Shown here one piece after another: positions 48,474 through 60,466 of a stretch of 64,000 nt of DNA (position 1 is its first letter; every line of letters starts with the position of its first letter). The DNA is from Ottelia alismoides (lineage: Eukaryota; Streptophyta; Magnoliopsida; Alismatales; Hydrocharitaceae): contig JAZKJV010008881.1 of NCBI GenBank assembly GCA_037367405.1, positions 186,001 through 250,000 on the forward strand, given 5' to 3'. Made by a program: the position numbers and the translations under genes. The notes under the pieces are model-generated. The model saw only the letters and a program-made list of their open reading frames with translations. It was not told the origin of the DNA and made no database searches.

Positions 48474-50582
48474 TTCCCTCCCTCGCCGGTCATCCATCCC
48501 GTCGTCCATTAGGAGCAAGCTCCAGTCAACCTCAGTGACAGCGAGGTCTCCTACAGGAGCGAAGACCTCCAGTGCAATCCAGAAGAACCCTACTCTGTTG
48601 CTACTCTATCTCCGACGAGTGGAGAAGTTTCAAGATCTTCCCGTTGGATCTCTAAGTCTGTCATCTGAGAAGAGGCGCTTAGACCTCTTCATCTTCCAGG
48701 TGCCCACTACGATCATTGCTCGTGCCCCTTCGATCGTAGCCCCGCTCGCCCTCGCGATTTCACCTCTCGCCGACTACCTCATCGCCTCAACTCCGTCGAA
48801 CTGATTCCCTATGCCTTATTTCCCCGCCACCTTCCCTTATTCCTTCCTGAGCCTCCCACCGCCAGCCTCGCTAGGCTGGAGCAAGCTCCTATCTCTCTCT
48901 ACGAAAGGAGCCCCGCTCCCTTCTCTGTGTTCTGCTACCACACACCCCCCTTGCAGGAGGATCTCCAGCGTGTAATTCAATCTCATCGTCAGGACTTCGC
49001 ACCGCCCCTCTCCGGCGCCCCCTGACCGTTCTGCCATGCTCGCCTCCGCACCCTCCTCGTACGACTCCGGCCACGTCGCATGCTCCGTCCTTCATCATCG
49101 CAGCAGCTCTGCCTCATCACCTCTGTGCTACAGGCACTCAGCCGTGTATCGGTCGAGCTTTGCCGCCCCTAAATCGAAGCATAACCACCATTGGATCAAG
49201 ATTGATCCAACGGTCTCTGGGCCTCCACGTTGATCGAATCGAGCCTCCCTCTGTGCCTCAAGGCTCGAGACATCCAAGCCTCTCTTCGCCCGCCTCCTGC
49301 AGCTCTAGAGATCCAAACCTAAGGCTCGGGTCCGGAAGCACGCCCAGCGACCACATGGAGCCTCGGGACCTCCGAACCTCAGACTCGCCACCTGGACCTC
49401 AGTCCGCACGTGCACATCAAATAAGGGTAGGTAAAAATTACAGATACCCCCGTCCTACTCCAACAAATCACAAAGCCACCCATGCCTCCTTTGTTGACGC
49501 TAGCGTCGTGTGTTGGGCACGTGATGCACTAGAGAAATTTCATCAAAATCCCTTCAAGTATGAATATTGCAGATAAGTCCTCCAGGGGTTATTTTGTGAA
49601 GAAAATATTTATTTTTATAACATTTCAATTTGTTTATGGCATAACTTTCTCATATGAACTCTGTTTTTAACGCATAATATGTTATTCTGAAGATTATTTC
49701 GTTCTCTATCCTTTTTGCATAACTTGTGGATAGATCTGAGACTATTTATTGAGGTTATTATTTGAGGATCTGTTGACAAATACATCCTGATTATTGACAT
49801 TTTGCGTTGCATTCTACTGAGAAATTTCTAACTTTATTTGTAGGGATTTTATTAAGGATATTTAATATAAAGAACTCTATTGTGATTATCATTGATTATA
49901 TTTGAGAAATTCATCTCTGCGGGGGTTTTATTAAAGGAGGAAAATTAATTATTATCCTTGACATATTTTGTGATGATTTTGACAAATAATTTAGGAGATA
50001 ATTTTTCTAATTACATGGGCTTAATTGAGGAGACCCCTTTGATTTATTTCTTCAGATATCCTTGCTCACTATCTGAGGAATAAGCTATAGGGATTTTAGG
50101 CGAAAATATTGTAGCGATCTTTGAACCAGTTTAACTCAATATTGTTTGATCATATATCCTGCAGGCTAGAATTAAATTTGAATGTATTTCTTAAGAGTCA
50201 TTTACGGAGTTAATTCTTTTGATCTGTGATAATATTTGAGGACACTGATTAATTTATTTGGGTTAAAATCATAATCACAGATCCGATGCTCAATTGTCTT
50301 CTATGTTTATTTTCTTCGCATTGCATCTCAATTTCATTACATTTCATCAAGCATATTTCCTCTTTATTTCCAAACACAGAAATTAACTTAGAAATTAATT
50401 AATTAACTTAATTTAAAACCACGCAATTAAAAATCAATGTTCCCTATGTTCGACCTTGGTATACTTGCCAAGTTAAAATATTCTACAACATTCAAAGATT
50501 GTGGTTTTTGATTGACCGAAATTCATCTCCTATACTGCAATTCCTTATTATTAAAGAGGTAAAATTCAAGTTCATCAATTGC

Positions 50583-52530
50583 GGCACAAAGAAGCTTCAC
50601 AGTGAGATCCCGTCACTGTCGATAACAAGCAGTCACCTCGCATGGCTGAGAATGTCGCGAACAACAACTCTAGGCCCTCTATGTGTGGTCATCTCCCATG
50701 TTGCATTAACCCTCTCCAAACCACTTTAGCCTCCACCATCATCCACACAACCCATCTACTTTATCAACACTCATGATAAGAAAATATATTGATGAATTAA
50801 GCTTTTGGACCATCTCATCTAAGATGATAGACCTGTTTAGAAGTTCATCTTGAGACATTGAGATCATGCATCTTTAGCCATCTTAAGGACTCCCCTCACC
50901 TGCCATTAGTCTTTCGCACATGCCAACTATGTTTGCTTTCAATCCATCTTAGAGCATGTATATATGGTCACCATATATCCTACCTCTTCTACTGTGCTAG
51001 AGTGATCTTGCCAAAAGGTTGAAGTTTGGTTGTTGCTTATAGAAGACCTTTCTTGACTATTTGCATAATTATAAACTCAAATTGTCTACTTTCAATGACT
51101 CATCAGAATCATATATTCTTCACATGCCCATTCTCAAATTTTATATGGTGAAAATGTGCATAATATTCAGTATCATCTCAACTTCATCAGCTCTCTTGAA
51201 ACCCTCAAACGCAAGTTCTCTCGTCAAAATCTCCCTTGCAGTCAGCATCTGGTCATTGTGGATGGAAACAAACAAACATCATGTGAAAGATGGCAAAGCT
51301 TTCTCACAAGGGTCATTATTTCCCCATATCTTAGTCAACTATCTTAACAAGCAAAATTTCATCTCCGTGTAACCTTGGTCCTCATCCATCTCAACGTGGA
51401 AGACTACTTGCAAGGAATTTGATCCTTTTTTATTTCTATGATTTCAAACACAACACCTACTTACCATTTAAATAAAAAATAAAGGGTTTTTATCACTTGT
51501 GTCCCTGTGAGATATTATAATATCAGTTATGCACTCCTATTTTTGGAATATCAGTTGTACTTCCAACTTCTTGTCGTTCAATCACTTGTGCCCTTCCGTT
51601 AGCTTGGTCGTCAATAAGGTAAACTATATCATGGTTCAATCAAACCAATGTGCGGTTAAGAGGGGCATGACCGTCCAAACGCACATTCCTCCTCCCCTAA
51701 GGCACATCTTCTTCCTTGTCTTTTCTTCCTCTCTCCTCAATCGAGCCCCAAATCTTTCTCTGATGGTCTCCTCATCCAAACTTGAGGTCCCCTCTTGGCC
51801 AGATACGAAGAGAAGCTCATGCAATGGCTTGCTGCTCCGTTCCTCCGTGCGTGATGGTTACGGTTTGAAGTAAAACATGAATGCATGGTGCCTATAGAGC
51901 TTGGATGAGAGCAATGTAGTGATTCGGATGAGATTCAATGGTATCCATGCATTGGTAGAATGCTCTAGTAAAGAAGTGGCAGTGCAGCTCCAGGAGCTGC
52001 TACTTCATGCCCGAGGTCAAAGATTTGAAAATGTTGAGTTTAAATGGCTTGAGAGTGGGATAATGTCAATTTGGTTCTAGGTCTAGAGACCAACCAGAGA
52101 TTATCGAGGATGGGGTTCTGTTCTTGTTCTTGATCAATGTCATTGATGCTCGAGAGGACATTATCAGAACACTTTTCGAAAATGGATGAATATGGAGGGA
52201 CCAAACTTCTATTTGGAGCTTGTGGTGTGTATCTCTGAATCATAGATGAAGAATCCCCTTCTAATACTGTTGATTGGCCCCAAATTTGAAGAGCGAATCC
52301 ACTGCATGCTAACCAATCAAGCCACCATCAAAGGTCATCAATCCATCTTCATCATCTGAGACACGAACAACTACCATTCGTGCCCTCCACCTTGGAGGCA
52401 CAACATTTGATACTACGGCTCCTTCACGCGAGGTATGGGTAGGGGGAGGAGGAGGGTGAAGTGTAGGGTTTTGGCCTTAGTGCGTCACAGAAGCATGTAG
52501 ATCGCATAGAATACGATCTAGGGAAACTAT
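50583..52530. other. Unassigned stretch between LTR C and copia remains
   Basis: About 1.9 kb with mixed composition and no repeat ends that I could pair. A TTTTTATCACTTGTGTCCCT block at 51486 resembles the edge of a non-coding transposon, but no matching right end was found. Minus-strand text at 52040-52300 and at 50800-51400 has coding-like stretches interrupted by stops. They may be gene debris, but I recognise no family. Confidence 0.35.
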
Positions 52531-53796
52531 TCATACTAGTTGTGATGGGAAGTAGAATTTAAAATTTTTAAATAGATGAAATCACATAATATTAGAACAC
52601 TTATCAAATAATTTCATCAAGATCACAAAGGAGTCAAAGGAATACTTCTTGAAGCGTGATTGTGATCGTGTGTATCTAAGCGAAGAGACCTCCTATCTCG
52701 AGTTTGGTCTGATGAAAGACGCACTTGCATGCATGTGGATGAGACACATGCTTCCTACAGTCCGAGTTGAAGATCCGATTGTAGAGTCTCCTAACTTCAT
52801 CTCATGAAATCCATAGCCTTCCTCATGAGAATACACACCAAAAAAGGTGTAGATCCACGAGCAGTTGATCTGGCAGCATAACAGCGTCGCGATGACTGCG
52901 AGGCTCTCTGGGTCAATAAGATGGATGACCACCATGACTTACGACTCAAGGTGGCCTTCCACTCCTTGTATGGTAAGGAGGCTCTCTCAATCCAATTATG
53001 TTGAGATTATGTATCTTATCATATATTCTACATGTACAACAACTTTTATTGCAAAATTATTCATCAAAATATATTTTGTGATAATTGTAATCATGCCATT
53101 GACAATTATGAATCACATCCATACATCTAATACAAAATGTAAATTGTATTTACAATTAATTGTTCAATGTGAATCCAATTCACATCAACATTAAATTCGT
53201 AAATACTATCTACAATTAATTCTCTTCAAGATATTATAAATTAAATTTATAATATTTATGATTATTGTGGATAGTAATATCCATATTAATCATATCTTTG
53301 ATAATTAAATCGTATTTAATTATCTTAGATGTCTATTCTCATGTGTTCGAATAATATGAATCATATCCAAATTATGAAAATTAAATCACATTTAATCATC
53401 AATTCTCCAGTGCTCAGATACATTATCAACAATAGAATTATTCTTGAACTTTTTTAAGAATAATATGCTTTCTCCACGGATAATTGGAGATAGTTACATG
53501 GTGATTGTACATTCCATGTATAGTGACTCGGATACTAATATCATATCTCATATCCAGATCAAGGGGACCTCTCAAAGAAGTTTGATTAAATCAAACAACA
53601 AATCTAATCTTCACGTTACATCTGAATCACATTCAGACCAATGTCCTATAATTATACTAAGATCATATCACTATTCTACTGAGAGGGATTACTAAAATCC
53701 AAACTTGTTTCATCACTCCCTCAAAATGGAAGTGTCTCAGTTATACAATCACATCAATCTTGAGTATTCTTAATACTCGTACATCCTGCATACCAA
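52531..53796 (+). mobile_element. Probable copia-type LTR or leader, outer part
   Basis: Begins near TGTGATGGGAAGTAGAATT, a copia-like LTR opening, and continues into the inverted-repeat arm at 53797. It is rich in TTATAATTAAAT and CACATT words. Its right-hand partner would lie beyond 57569 but is displaced by the insertion of LTR D. Assignment rests on its position next to the arm, so it is tentative. Short frames here are not conserved. Confidence 0.4.
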
Positions 53797-54531
53797 AAGA
53801 CCTATAAATCCAAAGTTTTGGATCAAAGTTAGGTTGTCTTCTTCAGGGTTTTATCACTAAGTTTCTCATTCGGGCATTGGGAGTTGGTATCAATCACATG
53901 CTTTCCAAAAGCATATATCATACCTAAAAATTCTTGTCATGCTTCCAAAGAAAGACGACCATGCATGGAATTTGATCAGCCCCAATACCTCATGAGTAAG
54001 ATCATGTCTTTTGGTTTAGTAGTGAAAATGTATGATCCCTTTGAGAGATCGTATTAGTCATATGCCCTCGTATGCACACTAGCTCATTGGTGTATAGATC
54101 TTTATTAGGTCGTCAACCTAATAGTTTGCCTGATGTAAAAACTTAGATAGATAATAATACATTTGTTTCCGTTCAGAGGATACGTGCCTATATCGTGACA
54201 TCATATGACATAAGTCTTGGTTATCTCAATCTCGCTTGATCAACTCTTTGACCTAACTTATTTGACATCTCTAAATCTATATTCCTGTGCAAAAGATCTG
54301 CATCAAGAGGTTAGTTGGATATCAACCTTTAGAGAAAGATTAACATCTCCTTCTCATGCTAGAGATCATCTCTTAACAATCACTTGACGGTGCTTGATGA
54401 TTCCTCAATCTGACTCTTTAGATATCATCGAAGCACCAGCTTCTATGGTTCAACCATTGAATTAACAATTGTATGATTATTAAGAAGTCCATGGTGTATA
54501 AATCTAATTATACTAAGGGACCTTATAAGTG
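53797..54531 (+). repeat. Left arm of a large inverted repeat
   Basis: The complement of 56813-57569, with scattered mismatches and a roughly 34-base extra unit in the right arm. Shared words include CCAAAAGCATATATCATACC, GAGATCGTATTAGTCATATG and CTTGACGGTGCTTGATGA. Probably LTR or leader sequence of the neighbouring copia element, but in opposite orientation to it. Confidence 0.8.
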
Positions 54532-54719
54532 CATTCATTCATTTAATCTCAGACAAGGAGTGAAACAAATAAATAATCTTTATTGATATATAGAAAGATT
54601 ACAATAATATTTATTGTATAAATGGTTCGCCCTGAGCACACATGGATAATAATCTCTTACTAGCCCTCAGAACCATTCAGGTACAATCTTAAACATGTGC
54701 TCATTACATGATGGTCGAA

Positions 54720-56770
54720 AACCATATGATGTCCTGGAGCTGCTCTATATAGATATACTCCCCGAAGTATCCATTGAGGAATGTAGTCTTGACATTCATC
54801 TGCTAGATGTTGTAGACAAGATATTCAACTATAGCTAGTAGTGCCCTGATGGATTTAAGCATAGACACATGAGAGAATGTCTTGTCGCAGTCGATGCCTT
54901 CTCTCTGTGTGTAGCCCTTGTCTACGAGCCATGCCTTGAAGGTCTCTACCTTCCCATCATGTCCCCTCTTTTTCTTGAAGATCCACTAACACTCAATGGG
55001 TTTTACCCCCTAGGTGGATCCTCTAAAGTCCATATATCATTCTTGTATATGGAGTATATTTCGGACTTCATTGCTAACATCCATCTATCCATGTCATGAT
55101 CTACAAGTGCTTCAGCAAATGAAGTTGGATCATTGTCAGCTTCACCTGACACATGGAATCCGTACCTTTCAGGTGGTAAAATACCCTTGAACTCCTTTGA
55201 AGCGGTACATGTGTTACATCTTCATTTACATCTTCAGTTTCTGATTCAAGAAGTTCAACATACTCAGGGGATTAAATGAGTTACTTTACTTCACTTTTGT
55301 CTTGACTCTTAAGGAAGCCATCCTCCATAAATTGTACATCTCTAAAGATGAAAACATCTTGAGTCTCAGGGTCATAAAATTTGTATCCAATACCATCTTT
55401 TACATACCCAATGAAATAGCATTCTCTAGTGTGAGATTCTATCTTACTTGTGTACACGTTCTTCACATGGACCAAGCAACCCCAAATCCTCAATTGTTTA
55501 ATACCGGACTTGGTTCCATACCAAAGCTCATGAGGGTTTTTGGGTAGGATTTGCTATGAATCTTATATTTAGGATATATATATATATTACAATCTGTGTC
55601 ATGTATGCCTAGAAACTAAGATGTAAATGTACTTTACTCATCATTGAACGAACCATGTCCATTATGGTCGTGTTGCGTCTTTCAGCAACACCATTTGGTT
55701 GGGAAGTTCAGGGAGGAGTGAGATTATATATTATTCCTTTCTCTTTGAGGTATTTCTTAAATAAATCTAAGAGGTACTCGCCACCTCGGTCAGATCGAAT
55801 CTGTTTAATCTTCTTATCGGTTTGGTTTTCAATCAAAGCCATGAATTATTTGAACTTTTCAAAGGTTTCGGAATTATGAGGTATCAGAAAGAAAAGTCCA
55901 TATCACAAATGGTCATCAATAAACGTCAAATAATATCGATGCCTATTTTGAATTACGGTACTGAAGGGACCACATACATCAGTACGTATTAGGTTGAAAA
56001 TACCATTGCATCTTGTAACCTTGTTACGAAAGGGTGCTCTGGTTATTTTGTCTCAAATGCAATGTTCACATGTAGGTAAGTTTGGACCAGTAGAAAATCT
56101 AAGGTTCCGTCCTTTATCATTCTATTGATCCTATCAATATATAAATGGCAAGCCTTTGATGTCAAATCATGTTCGAATGATTTCCATCCTCCCTAGTTCT
56201 TTTAAGATTTGTATTAGTGGTAGTACCATTTATGACAGATTCATCAATGCATAATTCAAAGAGTCTATCAGAAGTTAGAATACCATCTACAATATATTTA
56301 TCATAACGACTTATGATAAGTTTATTATAGAATAAGAATGGATATCTATTTCTAATTAACTTAGATACATAAATAAGGTTATTTCTAACATCTAGAATAT
56401 AAAGACACTCTTTAAGTACAAGGACTCTCCTACTAGATAATGATAGTCTGCATGTCTCGACAGCGACTGCTACAACAGTTGCATCAGATCCCATTTAGAT
56501 GACTATCTCCCCTTCATCAAGTATCTTAGTTTCCTAAAACAGATGCAACAAATTGCATACATGAATAGAAGCACCAGAATCAATGATCCAACTACCTTCT
56601 CGTCCTACGAGAAAATTGGTTTCAATATGAAAGTAGATTTTATACATGTTGAGACTTTACCTTTCTCAGCAGTTTTCAGGTATTCTGAGCAGTTATGCTT
56701 CCAATTGTTGGACATGCGAGCCCAAGGCAAGCCATTATGCTATAAATGTTATTGCAAATATCAATCTCCG
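54720..56770 (-). pseudogene. Ty1/copia gag-pol remnant
   Basis: Minus-strand order is right for copia. A zinc-knuckle remnant (WKHNCSEYLKTAEKGK, about 56690-56720) is followed by the protease WIIDSGASIHVCN (about 56550-56592). Next comes the GAG-pre-integrase segment, open at 56494-56162 (KECLYILDVRNNLIYVSKL), then the integrase zinc-binding and core remains to about 55640, then IWGCLVHVKN...CYFIGY (55493-55281). Last is reverse transcriptase: VDKGYTQREGIDCDKTFSHV and QMNVKTTFLNGYF (about 54930-54760), whose usual form is QMDVKTAFLNG. Several stops and frame changes inactivate it. Most of gag is missing on the right, and RT after the first block, RNase H and the 3' end are missing on the left. 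Confidence 0.88.
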
Positions 56771-56812
56771 ATCTGAAATGAAGAATAACTAATTTGCATA
56801 ATAGGTCCCTTA

Positions 56813-57569
56813 GTACAATTAGGGTTACGTACCATGGCCATCTTGATGATCATACAACTGTTGATTCAATTATTGAATCATAAAGGCTGATGCTTGGATG
56901 AATATCTAAAAAGTTAGAATGATGACTCATCAAGCACCGTCAAATGATTATTAAGAGATGATCCCTAGCCTAATTAGGAGATGGCAATCCTTTCTCTTTT
57001 GGTTGATATCTGATCGACTTCTTGATGCAGGTCCCCTGCATAGGAATAGATATTTGGAGGTGTCAAAAAGTTAGGTCAAAGAGTTGACTTAACGAGATCG
57101 TGATAACCAAGACCGATGTCATATGTTGTCCCGATATAAGCATGCATCCTTCGACCAGATACAGGTGTGTTATTATATGTTTGAGTATGTGCATTTGACA
57201 TATCGATAGGTTGATGATCTAATCAAGGTCTATACACCAGCGAGATGGTGTGCATACAAGGGCATATGAGTATTGGGATCTCTCAAAGAGATCATATAGG
57301 TTCATTACTAAATCGGAAGACATGAACTCACTCATGAGATATTAGGAATCAAATTTCGTGCACGATCGTCTTACTTTGGAAGCTTGACTGAATTTGGAGG
57401 TTTGATATATGCTTCTGGAAAGTATATGATCAATATCTGGTTATGATATACGCTTTTGGAAAGTATATGATCGATGCCAACTCCTAATGATCAAATGAGA
57501 AACTTAATGATAAAATGCTAAAGAAGACAGTCCAAATAGATATAAAACTTCGGGTTTATTCTAGGTCTT
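56813..57569 (-). repeat. Right arm of the large inverted repeat, cut by LTR D
   Basis: Pairs with 53797-54531. It contains a short tandem duplication around 57403-57470 (two copies of GGAAAGTATATGATC). The homology stops exactly at 57569, where LTR D starts, so D inserted into this sequence. The last pentamer before LTR D is GTCTT. Confidence 0.8.
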
Positions 57570-60444
57570 TGATGAATCCATGATTCATCTACGTTATATG
57601 GACATATTGGCGAAATCCTCTTAATGATTCACTAATTAAATCCCTTAAAATCGAATAATTAGCATTCATTAGTTGTGCTATAATTAGGGATAAAATCTGT
57701 AAGTAAATAACCCTTGTTTTTAACCTAAATTGAGCTTATTATTTTATGTGTAAATAATCACCATTTTAACCTAAGTCTTTCCCTAATTATTTTCTTTAAT
57801 TAATTAACTAACCTAGCACCAAGAATTAAAGCCCATAAAAATCATAAAATCAAGAAAAAAACATAAAAATCTGATGTTGTATAATTTGTACATATTTTAT
57901 CTTTATCAATTTTATTCTACCTTTTTCTAATCTATAAAAAAGCCACAAATGTAGATTAAGTATGTATATATTGTATATATATATATATGTATATTAATCC
58001 TCTAATTAAAATCAAATCAAAAAAATCAAAAAAATGCAAAATTCGGTATTTTATTATATAGAGTACCACTAAAAATACGTTTTATACAATTGACCTCTTT
58101 TGATTTTGGGTCCTTCACAAAAGTTTTAGATCTCGTCGAGACGAACAACTTTTATGTTCATGACTTTTTAATTTGACTTCATTTGGTATTTCTTTTTCAT
58201 TTTTCTTTTTTATTTTTATTTTATCTTTATTTAATTTTTGTTTTACTTTACTTTTATTTTAATTTAATTTTTTAAATATTTTTTTAGTTTTTTTATTATC
58301 TTTTATTTATTTTATTATTATTATGTCCTTTATTTTTCCTCTTCAATTCTCTCTCTCCTTTCTCTCTTCATTTCTCTCTTCACCCTTCTCTCCTCTCTCA
58401 TCCCAGGTCACGTGCAATGCACGTGACCCGCCTTCCCCTAACTTCTCTCTCTACCGTCGACCAGGTCACGTGCCTTGCACATGACCTCCCCTTTCTCCCA
58501 AGTCACGTGCAAGGCATGTGATCCTCGTCCCCTCGCCTTCCCTACTCGATGCCAATATCAATCATCGTGCAAGGGCAAGTTGCAAGGCTGGACGATGACA
58601 ACGACCTGCCAACTTCGGCGATGACCCCTTCACCATCGTGCTTATGTTCATTGCACGAGCAATCGAGCCTCGCACTTCACGGCATGTGATGAGGCGAAGA
58701 TCGTCGGATATCGCCTTCATGATTCTTACTTCCCCAAGTGCTCAACCTCAGGCGGATCCTCAGCCTCTCTGATATTGCATATCCTCTGTTTAACCTCCAC
58801 CCTATTCCACTGTCGCTCGACGCCCTCGCCACCATCGCATCTTCGATCGTTCGACAACCACCGTCATCACCACTATAGACACCTCCTCCGCTGTCGCACG
58901 AGCCCCCACAACAGTTAGGCGAGCTACGTGCTCCTCTACCCCTGCCTCGGCCCATTGTCATCTCAATGCACCGAGCTCTACCTCGCGCCTCCCACCACAC
59001 CCTCGACCTCCAGCAACCTTTGGATAAAGGTCCAACCATAGATCCAACGGCTCAGAAGCCGCCTTGCCACCCTCCCGAAGCTGCCCTCCACTCCTCGAGG
59101 GTCGAGTGAGATGAGCCTCTACCTCGAGCGGTCAAATCGCCCTTCACTGCCACATGGCACCTCGGGTACCTTTCCTCAGTTGCAGACCTGAGGGTGCCAC
59201 TGAACCTCCGCCTTAATTGTTGACCCTTCTACGTACGTGCATGGGGGGTAATTGTGCCCTCACCCTCAGCCTTGAAGCAAATAAAAAAGCGCCCCCCACT
59301 TCAACGGGGCGCGTGAGGCGTGTGTGCCCCTAGGAAAAATTACATAAGAGTCCATGACTTCCTCAAGCATTGCACAAGTGCTCCCACCCCTCCCTGACGT
59401 CATCGTCATGTGCGGGTATGAGATGCACTGGAAAAATTGCACCCGAGCCCATAAAGTTTTCATATTTGCAGATAAGTCCTCCAGGGGCTATTTTGAGAAG
59501 AAAATATTTATTTTTATTGATATTTAGTCCCTGGAATTTCATTTTAGCATAAATTTCTCATACGAACTCTGATTTTAGCGCATAATATGTCATTTTAAAA
59601 CTTATTCCTTACTCTATCATTTTACATAACATGTAAACAGATCAGACTTGGATTTGTATCGAGTATTATTTGAGGAGTATTCTGATCATTATAGATTACT
59701 TATTGACATAATTTGTGTTATATATTGAGAAAATTTTGACTTAATTTGCAGGGGCTCAATTGAGAATATTTTATGAGATTAATCTTCTTGGAAATTATTA
59801 TTTGAAGAAATTATATGTGTGGGGGCTTATCCAAGGAAAAGAATTATTGATCATATTCTTTGAGGAGTTAATTTTGCGCATGAGCTTAATTGAGGAGGAG
59901 GACTTTATTTTCCCTGTTAGTTTTCATGCAACTACAATTCAACTAATTTGTGGACTAAATTGCAGGGAATTCCGAGGTTAAATTGTTCTTAGATAAAAAT
60001 CATCATGTGATCTCGTTATTTGCAGGAGTATAAATTGATCTATTAATCTTCTTACCTGCAATTTGGGATTAATTCGAATATCTCTCTTGAAATTATATCA
60101 TTCGGTCTGTGATTAAATTTTGAGGATATTGATTATTTTTATTGGATTAAAATTAAAATCATAGATCCAGGCCTGTTTACCGCTTTGCATTGTATATTTA
60201 TCATCACATTGCATTTCTTTATTTCCATTTTATATTCTGACACGGAAATTAATACTACAATTAATTAATATTTAAATTAATTTGAAACCACGCAACTAAA
60301 ATTATTATTCCCTGTGTTCGACCTTGATAGACTTGACAAGTAAAATTCCCCACATATTCAAATGTGTGGTTTTTGCTGAATTGTTTTCATCACCTATACT
60401 ACGATAAGTGACGATTATTAACGTGTTGAAACCGTGGTTCATCA
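57570..60444 (+). mobile_element. LTR D (5' LTR of element D), 2.9 kb
   Basis: Starts TGATGAATCCATGATTC, ends GGTTCATCA, and is followed by the clan's leader. It is diverged from LTRs A to C but has the same plan: AT-rich U3, CACGTG cluster (58409, 58421, 58466, 58505), GC-rich transcribed part (58400-59300), then a U5 with TCCCTGTGTTCGACCTT (60309-60325). Its left border is supported by the clean interruption of the copia arm. The minus-strand frame at 58677-59039 is Gly/Arg low-complexity and is not a gene. Confidence 0.88.
58406..58428. promoter_or_regulatory. G-box palindrome in LTR D
   Basis: GGTCACGTGCA and its complement around one central A: 23 bp, perfect, with two CACGTG words. Two more CACGTG words follow within 100 bases (58466, 58505). 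Confidence 0.7.
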
Positions 60445-60446
60445 AA

Positions 60447-60466
60447 CTGCATAGAGGAATGACGTA
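60447..60466 (+). other. Degraded primer binding site of element D
   Basis: CTGCATAGAGGAATGACGTA occupies the PBS position, two bases after the LTR. The right half aligns with ..GAGGAACGACGTA of element A, but the TGGCGCCGTTG half has been lost or deleted. Element D may therefore be unable to prime. Confidence 0.5.

Larger units (their letters stand above)
34527..50577 (+). mobile_element. Element B-C: near-complete gag-protease LTR retrotransposon
   Basis: Spans LTR B, PBS, leader, gag, protease, C-terminal piece, 3' region, purine tract and LTR C. Total length is 16.05 kb, of which 3.8 kb is a nested solo LTR. The flanking pentamers are AATGC (34522-34526) and ATTGC (50578-50582), 4 of 5 matching. 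No reverse transcriptase, RNase H, integrase or chromodomain word was found on the element's strand, so it is non-autonomous. The PBS and purine tract place it with Ty3/gypsy elements of the Athila/Tat type, but without a polymerase the lineage cannot be confirmed. Confidence 0.85.
47118..50577 (+). mobile_element. LTR C (3' LTR of element B-C), 3.5 kb
   Basis: Starts TGATGAATCTCATATTC and ends GTTCATCA. It is co-linear with LTRs A and B, with TATAAAG at 48467, a GC-rich transcribed part at 48500-49500 and the U5 block at 50441-50457. It differs from A and B by an inverted duplication in the CACGTG region (48173-48314). Frames at 48242-49576 are in the GC-rich part and not conserved among the LTRs. 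Confidence 0.9.

Noticed and set aside
54869..55099. 76-codon plus-strand frame
   Set aside because: It is the antisense shadow of the copia reverse transcriptase remnant, whose motifs are read on the minus strand.
58677..59039. 120-codon minus-strand frame rich in Gly, Arg and Ser
   Set aside because: It is antisense to the transcribed part of LTR D and its low-complexity composition explains it.
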